20,486 nucleotides of DNA from Limnohabitans sp. Rim8 (GTDB lineage Bacteria > Pseudomonadota > Gammaproteobacteria > Burkholderiales > Burkholderiaceae_C): positions 1 to 20,486 of the forward strand of contig CAMDXR010000017.1 in NCBI GenBank assembly GCA_945877725.1, in the 5' to 3' direction. Shown piece by piece: positions 14,054 to 20,486 of the stretch. Every line of letters begins with the position of its first letter. The first letter of the stretch is position 1. Position numbers and translations under genes: made by a program. The notes below the pieces were generated by a model that made no database searches, was not told the DNA's origin, and saw only the letters and a list, made by a program, of their open reading frames with translations.

Positions 14054-14710
14054 TCAGGCTTGGCTTTTGGCCCTGTTGCGCGCCATCATCAACTCGGTGT
14101 TGGTTTTGCGGTCGGCGTTGACTTGTTGCAAGGTCGGGCGCTCGCCCATGCGCTTGAGGTAGTCGCGCACCGGCATGTCGGCCATAAAGTCGCGCCCGTA
14201 AATGATCTTGGTGGCTGCAGCCACCAAGGGCAAATGCACCACTGCGGCGCAGTCGGCCAGTGTCAGTTGATCACCGGCAATAAAAGGCTTGAATTGGGCA
14301 AATTGGGCAAATGCGGCCACGTTTTTTTGTAACTGCTCACCGATTTTTTCTTTGGTGCTGTCACTGACTTTGCCGCCAAAGAAGGCCTCGGCATACAGGT
14401 TACGGGCCACCAACTCGAGGTGCAACTCCAAAAACGTCACCAATTCCCGCACTTTGGCGGCGGCAAACGGATCGGCAGGCAACAGCGGGTTTTGTGGGTA
14501 CTGCTGCTCGATGTATTCCATGATCACGCCCGACTCGCACAAGGATCCCTTGTCGGTCTTGATGTAAGGCACCTTGCCCAAAGGGCTGGCGACGGGATCG
14601 GTTTCGCCGATCCAAGCCTGCTCTTCTTGAAAGGGCACGCCTTTTTCGAGCAAGGCGAATTTCACTTTGTTGTAGTAGTTACTGGCAGAAAAGCCGCAGA
14701 GTGTGAGCAT
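14054..14710 (-). CDS. Glutathione S-transferase family protein
   Basis: The 218-residue protein has an N-terminal thioredoxin-like domain (about 1-80). It starts MLTLCGFSASNYYNKVKFAL and contains GKVPYI with the cis-proline P48 and the glutathione-contacting E59-S60 in CESGVIMEYIEQQY. An all-helical C-terminal domain follows (about 88-205). A serine near the N-terminus (S8 or S10) may be the catalytic residue. Its substrate is unknown. ATG 14710 has TTTTTGGAG at good distance. A promoter candidate lies upstream on the minus strand: TATATT at 14758-14753 and GTGACG at 14780-14775 with a 16-bp spacer. The VOC and marC genes follow on the same strand. Confidence 0.93.
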   Translation of the reverse strand: MLTLCGFSASNYYNKVKFALLEKGVPFQEEQAWIGETDPVASPLGKVPYIKTDKGSLCESGVIMEYIEQQYPQNPLLPADPFAAAKVRELVTFLELHLELVARNLYAEAFFGGKVSDSTKEKIGEQLQKNVAAFAQFAQFKPFIAGDQLTLADCAAVVHLPLVAAATKIIYGRDFMADMPVRDYLKRMGERPTLQQVNADRKTNTELMMARNRAKSQA

Positions 14711-14752
14711 GGGGTGTCTCCAAAAACCGGTTTGTTTTAAAAATGCCAGACT

Positions 14753-14780
14753 AATATATTCCCAATTGCTTTCGCGTCAC
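14753..14780 (-). promoter_or_regulatory. Candidate promoter of the gst-VOC-marC run
   Basis: On the minus strand GTGACG (14780-14775, four of six) and TATATT (14758-14753, five of six) are separated by 16 bp. The -10 ends 42 bp before the gst ATG at 14710. The stretch 14725-14765 is AT-rich against a GC-rich background. Confidence 0.45.
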
Positions 14781-14876
14781 CTAGTTGACCTTGGGGTGTG
14801 CGGTGACTTGGATGGCCTTGGGTTCGCGTGGTTTCCCGTGGTTTGGCTGGTTTTGGCTTGGGCCATAATCCCGGCC

Positions 14877-15245
14877 ATGCAAAACCTGCGCAACGCTCCC
14901 CTCTTAGCCCGCTTCGTGCTGGTGTGGTTTGCGTTGTTCATTGGGGTGGCCGTGGCTTCGCCGCTGGTCAACCCCGAGGGCGTGCAATTGGTCTGCTCTG
15001 CCACGGGCAGTGTCAAGTTGGTCCAGACCAATACCGAAGGCGACGGCGACGGCGACGACGCTTCAAGCCGCCTATCGGGCATGCAATGCCCCCTGTGTTT
15101 GCCTGTGGCTGCACCGCCTGTGGCGTCTGCAGAGGCTGGGGCTCATGTGGGTTTGTTGTTTGCACTGCACCCCTTGCAGCAAGCCCGCCCAGCTGGATTA
15201 ACTTGGCAGCCCTGGCAGGCCCGCGCACCCCCCACTTTTTTCTGA
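14877..15245 (+). CDS. DUF2946-like small exported protein, linked to copper chaperone
   Basis: The 122-residue product starts MQNLRNAPLLARFVLVWFAL with one hydrophobic signal or anchor segment (about 8-28). It then has C40 in VQLVCSATGSVKLV, an acidic DGDGDD run, and the cysteine pair CPLC at 71-74. It ends ARAPPTFF. This pattern fits DUF2946-type proteins, which are often found next to copper genes. The pair of cysteines and the PCu(A)C gene 143 bp downstream suggest copper handling, but this is inference. The frame is open further upstream to 14703, but that part would overlap the gst promoter region and is rejected. No ribosome binding site precedes ATG 14877; CATAAT at 14864-14869 sits so close that a leaderless transcript is conceivable. 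Confidence 0.7.
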   Translation: MQNLRNAPLLARFVLVWFALFIGVAVASPLVNPEGVQLVCSATGSVKLVQTNTEGDGDGDDASSRLSGMQCPLCLPVAAPPVASAEAGAHVGLLFALHPLQQARPAGLTWQPWQARAPPTFF

Positions 15246-15388
15246 CCATTGCTGCCGATTTTGATGGCCTGAGGCGACAAGTTCGTCCAAGCCCATTCAA
15301 TTATTGGCACGCCCATGGCGGACGGGGTAAGCACACACCGAGCCGCCAAATTCCCGCGATCCCCGCATTTTTATTTTTGGAGTTTTAA

Positions 15389-15856
15389 ATGAAGCGAATT
15401 GTTATTTCTGGTGTTTTGATGTTTTTGGCTGTTGCCGCTCAAGCCCAAGTCACCGTCAAAGACGCTTGGGTGCGCGCCACCGTGGCGCAACAAAAAGCCA
15501 CGGGGGCTTTCATGCAACTGCAATCGGCACAAGACGCGAAACTGATTTCAGCCCAATCCCCAGTGGCGGGCTTGGTCGAGGTGCACGAAATGTCCATGGA
15601 CGGCGGCGTCATGAAAATGCGTGCGGTGCCCAGCTTGGCCCTGCCTGCAGGCAAAGCGGTCGACCTCAAGCCCGGTGGCTACCACGTCATGTTGATGGAC
15701 CTGAAAGGTCAAGTCAAAGACGGTGACACCGTGCCCGTGACCTTGGTGGTGGAAGGCAAAGACGGCAAGCGCCAGAACATCGAGATCAAGGCATCTGCCC
15801 GCAAGAGCATGCCCGCCATGAACGCTGGCAGCGACCACTCGGCGCATAAACATTGA
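15389..15856 (+). CDS. Periplasmic copper chaperone PCu(A)C
   Basis: The 155-residue protein belongs to the PCu(A)C family, which binds Cu(I) in the periplasm and delivers it to cytochrome oxidase assembly. Residues 1-18 or so are a signal peptide (MKRIVISGVLMFLAVAAQAQ). The copper motif H-X10-M-X21-H-X-M is exact: H66, M77, H99 and M101. The C-terminus MPAMNAGSDHSAHKH is rich in Met and His, like tails that can bind Cu(II). The ribosome binding site TTGGAG lies about 7 bp before ATG 15389. A DUF2946-like gene precedes it on the same strand. Confidence 0.95.
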   Translation: MKRIVISGVLMFLAVAAQAQVTVKDAWVRATVAQQKATGAFMQLQSAQDAKLISAQSPVAGLVEVHEMSMDGGVMKMRAVPSLALPAGKAVDLKPGGYHVMLMDLKGQVKDGDTVPVTLVVEGKDGKRQNIEIKASARKSMPAMNAGSDHSAHKH

Positions 15857-15868
15857 ACGATGGCCTTC

Positions 15869-15885
15869 GGGCCCGTGTCCGGCCC
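15869..15885 (+). terminator. Weak hairpin after the copper chaperone gene
   Basis: GGGCC (15869-15873) and GGCCC (15881-15885) pair around a 7-nt loop, 12 bp after the PCu(A)C stop. Only TGTT follows, so intrinsic termination would be weak. Confidence 0.3.
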
Positions 15886-15944
15886 TGTTAAGCCCCGACC
15901 GCAAAGACGCATTGATTTAACCCAACGCTGTCCTGATTTTGTAA

Positions 15945-15978
15945 GCAAAGCTTGAAAGCCTGTTGGAGTAAGCTTTGC
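15945..15978. promoter_or_regulatory. Inverted repeat GCAAAGCTT...AAGCTTTGC upstream of phaM
   Basis: Perfect 9-bp arms at 15945-15953 and 15970-15978 are separated by 16 bp and end 19 bp before the phaM ATG. A weak promoter-like pair, TTGATT (15912-15917) and GATTTT (15935-15940), lies just upstream, so the repeat would fall in the early 5' leader. It could be an operator for a dimeric regulator or a leader stem-loop. Confidence 0.4.
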
Positions 15979-15997
15979 ACTTCTTCAGGAGACACTC

Positions 15998-16855
15998 ATG
16001 AGCGATACATCCGCCTTCGGTTTTGGCCAATTTGTGCCCGGTTTTGACTTTTTGCAAAACCTGTCCAAAACGGCGGCGCAGGCTGCTCCTGCTGCGGGCG
16101 CTGTGCCGGGCATGGCCAGTTGGGTGGCTCCGACGCTGAGCATCGAAGAAATCGACAAGCGCATCCAAGAGCTCAAGGCGGTGCAGTTCTGGTTGGACCA
16201 AAATGCCACCGCCCTCAAGGCGACGATTCAGGCCATGGAGGTGCAAAAGATGACTTTGTCTACTTTGCAAAGCATGAACGTGAACATGGCCGATTTGGCC
16301 AAGGCGTTCACCGCCAAACCACCAACCCCCGCGCCAACTGCCGCGCCAGAGGCGGCGGCTGAAGAGCCTGCAAAGCCCAAAACGTCTATCTTTTCGCCCA
16401 AACCTGCCCCGGAGCCTGAAATTGAATCCGATGAGGTGCCAGAGGACGACGAGGAGGCATCAGCCGAAGCAGGGACAAAATCATCCACTCAGGCCGGGGC
16501 AGGACAAGATGCCAAGGCCGCCAGTGACAAGCCAGCGGTGGACCCGATGCAGTGGTGGGGCGCGTTGACGCAACAGTTTCAGGGCATTGCAGCTGCGGCC
16601 ATGAAGGATGTGGCGGGCGAGGCCATGAAGGCTGCAGCCACGGCTGCTGCCCAAACAAGCGCACAAAAAGGGGCCAAAGCGCCAGCCAAGCCTGCCGGAA
16701 AGTCCGCTGTAAAAACAGCTGTAAAACCCGCAGTCAAGACTCCATCCAAAAGCAAGACCCAGCCCAAAAGCGGCGCGGCCGTGAAGGCGACCGGCAAGGC
16801 GGTGGCCAAATCTGCGGGCGCTTCTTCCAAAACCGCCAGCCCTAAAAAGCGCTGA
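15998..16855 (+). CDS. phaM: PhaM-type polyhydroxyalkanoate granule regulatory protein
   Basis: PhaM activates PHA synthase and tethers PHA granules to the nucleoid in Burkholderiales. The 285-residue product has the conserved N-terminal part (FGQFVPGFDFLQNLSKTAA, then IEEIDKRIQELKAVQFWLDQ and ALKATIQAMEVQKMTLSTLQ, residues about 10-105). An acidic Pro/Glu/Asp linker follows (about 110-185), then VDPMQWWGALTQQFQGIAAA. The last 60 residues are a Lys/Ala/Pro-rich histone H1-like tail expected to bind DNA. The ribosome binding site AGGAG is good. A FIST-domain gene follows after 5 bp. The phaC, phaP and phaB genes are not in the window, so granule function rests on family resemblance. Confidence 0.88.
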   Translation: MSDTSAFGFGQFVPGFDFLQNLSKTAAQAAPAAGAVPGMASWVAPTLSIEEIDKRIQELKAVQFWLDQNATALKATIQAMEVQKMTLSTLQSMNVNMADLAKAFTAKPPTPAPTAAPEAAAEEPAKPKTSIFSPKPAPEPEIESDEVPEDDEEASAEAGTKSSTQAGAGQDAKAASDKPAVDPMQWWGALTQQFQGIAAAAMKDVAGEAMKAAATAAAQTSAQKGAKAPAKPAGKSAVKTAVKPAVKTPSKSKTQPKSGAAVKATGKAVAKSAGASSKTASPKKR

Positions 16856-16860
16856 GCACC

Positions 16861-18102
16861 ATGAAGCTGTTTCCCTACGGTCATGCCACCCATCCACAGT
16901 GGCCCATGGCTGCTGGTTTGGTGCTGGCCCAGTTGCGTGCCCAGATGAGTCTGCCAGACCACGCCAGTGCGCCGCGCCTGGCTTTGCTCTATGTGACCGA
17001 CCACTATGCCGAGCAAATGCAGGCCATTCTTGACCATTTGCGGCAAGAAATGCCCACCGTGACCGATTGGGTGGGGACCGTGGGCTTGGGCGTGGCGGTC
17101 AATAACGCCGAGTATTTTGACGAGCCCGCCATGGCCGTCATGTTGTGCGATTTGGCGCCTGAGCAGTTCCGGGTGTTTTCGGGCCTGTCGCCTTTGCCCC
17201 TCAATTGGGCCGATACAGCCTTGGTGCATGCCGACCCGTCCACCCCCGATTTGACCGAGATGATTGCCGATTTGGCAGAGCGCACGCAGCAGGGGTATTT
17301 GTTTGGCGGTGTCACTGCCAGCCGCACTTGCAGCGTTCAGGTCGCCATAAAGTCTGGCCAGGGCGATGCTGTGGGGGGCGTGTTGGAGGGGGGCTTGAGC
17401 GGGGTGGCCTTTGCCCCCGATGTCGGCTTGTTGTCCCGCGTCACCCAGGGTTGCCAGCCCGTTTCAGCAGAACGCGAGATCACCGAGGCCGATCGGCATG
17501 TGGTGCTCAAGCTGAACGGCCAACCAGCCTTGGATGTGATGTTGAGCGATTTGGACATCTCATTGAGCGAGCCGCAAAAGGCCATCAGTGTGGTTCGCAG
17601 TACTTTAGTGGGCTTGAGCGCTGCCGGACGTCACGGTGTGGGCCGCACCGGCAACTTGGGCGGTGATGTTCGGGTGCGGCACATTGTGGGCTTAGACCCC
17701 ATGCGCCAAGGCGTGGCCGTGGCCGAAGTCCTGGAGCCCGGCATGCGTCTGGCTTTTTGCCGACGTGACGTGCAGGCCGCACGGGCCGATTTGGTGCGTG
17801 TGTGTGCCGAAATCCGCGAAGAACTGGAGCCTGAAATGTTGTCCATCGAGGCCATCAATGCCTTGAGCGATGACCCCGTGGCTGCGGTCTCGCCGCAATC
17901 GGGCAAGCGCATTGCAGGTGCGGTGTATGTCAGCTGCACGGGCCGAGGGGGCCCGCACTTTGGCGGCCCCAGCGCCGAGATGCAAATCATCCGCCACGCG
18001 CTGGGCGATGTGCCCTTGGTCGGCTTTTTTGCCGCCGGAGAAATCGCCCGCAACCAGCTCTACGGCTACACGGGCGTGCTCACAGTCTTCCCAACAGACT
18101 AA
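16861..18102 (+). CDS. FIST N- and C-domain sensory protein
   Basis: The 413-residue protein matches the FIST family, predicted intracellular small-ligand sensors, possibly for amino acids. The N-terminal FIST domain covers about 15-215 (LALLYVTDHYAEQMQAILDH, GTVGLGVAVNNAEYFDEPA, YLFGGVTASRT). The FIST_C domain covers about 225-410, with VYVSCTGRGGPHFGGPSAEM and VGFFAAGEIARNQLYGYTGV. It has no fused kinase, methyl-accepting or cyclase domain, so it would act alone or with a partner. It starts 5 bp after phaM and lacks its own clear ribosome binding site, so co-expression with phaM is likely. It converges on tgt, with stops 25 bp apart. Confidence 0.9.
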   Translation: MKLFPYGHATHPQWPMAAGLVLAQLRAQMSLPDHASAPRLALLYVTDHYAEQMQAILDHLRQEMPTVTDWVGTVGLGVAVNNAEYFDEPAMAVMLCDLAPEQFRVFSGLSPLPLNWADTALVHADPSTPDLTEMIADLAERTQQGYLFGGVTASRTCSVQVAIKSGQGDAVGGVLEGGLSGVAFAPDVGLLSRVTQGCQPVSAEREITEADRHVVLKLNGQPALDVMLSDLDISLSEPQKAISVVRSTLVGLSAAGRHGVGRTGNLGGDVRVRHIVGLDPMRQGVAVAEVLEPGMRLAFCRRDVQAARADLVRVCAEIREELEPEMLSIEAINALSDDPVAAVSPQSGKRIAGAVYVSCTGRGGPHFGGPSAEMQIIRHALGDVPLVGFFAAGEIARNQLYGYTGVLTVFPTD

Positions 18103-18127
18103 AAACGCGCCTTATCAGCCCACGAAT

Positions 18128-19324
<1,197 letters not shown>

Positions 19325-19406
19325 GGGGAGGATTGTAGGAGGGGGCACCCACACCACTTGCCGTGCATTGGCGGGCACAGCAAGCCGTGAACTTTGCTGA
19401 ATCCGT

Positions 19407-20486
19407 TCAGCTCGGCCGCTTGCGCGTCAGCAGCATGGCATCGCCATAGCTAAAGAAGCGGTATTTTTGGGCAATGGCATGGCGGTACAGGCCCATGATG
19501 TGCTCATAGCCCGCAAAGGCGCTGACCAGCATCATGAGCGTGCTTTTGGGCAGATGAAAGTTGGTGACCAGATGGTCGACCACTTTGAAGTCAAAACCCG
19601 GTGTGATGAAGATCGCCGTGTCGCCAGTGTCTTGGCCAAACTTGGCCCACGACTCCAGCGTGCGCACCGTGGTGGTGCCTACCGCCACCACTTTGCCGCC
19701 CCTAGCCCGGCACGCGGCAATGGCTTGCTGGGTGGCAGGGGGCACTTCGTACCATTCGCTGTGCATGGTGTGGTCGGCAATGTTTTCGGTTTTGACAGGC
19801 TGAAACGTGCCCGCCCCCACATGCAGCGTGACGCTGGCGCGTTGCACCCCACGCGCCTCCAGTTGGGCCAGCAGGGCTTCGTCAAAGTGCAGCGCAGCCG
19901 TGGGGGCGGCCACCGCACCGGGGGCGCGCGCAAACACGGTTTGGTAACGCCGGGCATCTTCCTCGGCGTCGCCGTGGGCGCTGGGACCCGTGGGGCGCTC
20001 TATATATGGGGGGAGCGGCACAACTCCGTGTTTTTCCATCAGCGTATGGGGTTCGTCGCTCAGTTGCAGATGAAACAACTGGCCGTTTTCATTGGGCCAG
20101 CGCCCCAGCAGCACAGCGTCAAAACCACCCTGTCTGGCCCCGCCCGCCAGGTACATCTTGCCGCCTAGCAGCGGTTTCTTGCTGACTTTCATGTGCGCCA
20201 CCACTTGGTGGCCAGGCAACACGCGCTCGATCAACAACTCCAATTTGCCGCCCGAAGCTTTTTCGCCAAAAATGCGCGCCTTGACCACCTTGGTGTCATT
20301 GAAAACCAGCAGGTCACCCGCCTGAAGCAAGCCCGGCAGCTCGTGAAAGATGCGGTCAGTCACCGCAGGCGATGCGCCGTCCAGCAAGCGCGAACCGCTT
20401 CGTTCGGCGGCAGGGTGCTGGGCAATCAGTTCGGGGGGCAGATCAAAGTCGAAATCACTGAGCGTGAAATGGCGAGGGGAGGGGGA
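19407..20486 (-). CDS. queA: S-adenosylmethionine:tRNA ribosyltransferase-isomerase (5' end outside window)
   Basis: QueA transfers and rearranges the ribose of SAM onto preQ1 in tRNA to form epoxyqueuosine, the step after Tgt. The frame reads to the right edge with no start: FTLSDFDFDLPPELIAQHPA is the classical N-terminus, and only a few residues should be missing. At least 359 residues are present. Conserved segments include DLLVFNDTKVVKARIFG, LPPYIERP, RYQTVFARAPGAVAAPTAAL, LHVGAGTFQPVKTENI and HLPKSTLMMLVSAFAG. A shorter frame starting at TTG 20387 would drop 33 conserved residues and is wrong. tgt follows 82 bp downstream on the same strand, the common queA-tgt order. Confidence 0.96.
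   Translation of the reverse strand, partial: SPSPRHFTLSDFDFDLPPELIAQHPAAERSGSRLLDGASPAVTDRIFHELPGLLQAGDLLVFNDTKVVKARIFGEKASGGKLELLIERVLPGHQVVAHMKVSKKPLLGGKMYLAGGARQGGFDAVLLGRWPNENGQLFHLQLSDEPHTLMEKHGVVPLPPYIERPTGPSAHGDAEEDARRYQTVFARAPGAVAAPTAALHFDEALLAQLEARGVQRASVTLHVGAGTFQPVKTENIADHTMHSEWYEVPPATQQAIAACRARGGKVVAVGTTTVRTLESWAKFGQDTGDTAIFITPGFDFKVVDHLVTNFHLPKSTLMMLVSAFAGYEHIMGLYRHAIAQKYRFFSYGDAMLLTRKRPS

Noticed and set aside
14703..14876. N-terminal 58 codons of the DUF2946-like frame
   Set aside because: They overlap the gst start and its promoter region and show no signal-peptide or family features; the hydrophobic start lies at 14877.
20092..20387. Short queA start at TTG 20387
   Set aside because: The conserved residues FTLSDFDFDLPPELIAQHPA lie upstream in the same frame, so the true start is beyond the right edge.

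Overview
The window looks like a chromosomal segment of a Betaproteobacterium, order Burkholderiales and most likely family Comamonadaceae (Limnohabitans, Rhodoferax or Curvibacter type). This rests on high GC, on gatCAB divergent from mreBCD-mrdA, on a PhaM protein with a histone-like tail, and on protein signatures. It is inference; no database search was possible. Most genes are housekeeping, with one accessory patch at about 2755-4571.

Layout, left to right. Positions 1-657 hold a membrane-anchored proline-rich protein on the minus strand that runs off the left edge. An IclR regulator (minus) is divergent from a fumarylacetoacetate hydrolase-family enzyme (plus), with nested palindromes between them. 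The accessory patch follows: a Phd/VapC toxin-antitoxin pair (minus), a RelB/RelE pair (plus, toxin starting at TTG inside the antitoxin gene), a DNA-binding remnant of a Fic protein, and short palindromic repeats. gatC-gatA-gatB (minus) encode the tRNA-dependent amidotransferase. gatA and gatB are separated by a 354-bp gap filled with two copies of a compound REP-like element. Divergently, mreB-mreC-mreD-mrdA (plus) encode the rod-shape elongasome core; rodA does not follow.

Next on the minus strand is a probable gst-VOC-marC run. Then on the plus strand come a DUF2946-like small exported protein and a PCu(A)C copper chaperone, probably serving periplasmic copper delivery. PhaM (polyhydroxyalkanoate granule and nucleoid linker) is followed after 5 bp by a FIST-domain sensor protein. 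The window ends with queA-tgt (minus), two enzymes of queuosine modification of tRNA; queA is cut by the right edge.

No rRNA, tRNA, CRISPR array, intact insertion sequence or prophage was seen. The points most worth a second look are the Fic remnant with its 11-bp-arm palindrome, the REP-like elements inside the gat cluster, the 21-residue insertion in the Tgt zinc-binding region, and the PhaM-FIST pairing. None of these alone demonstrates a new system.
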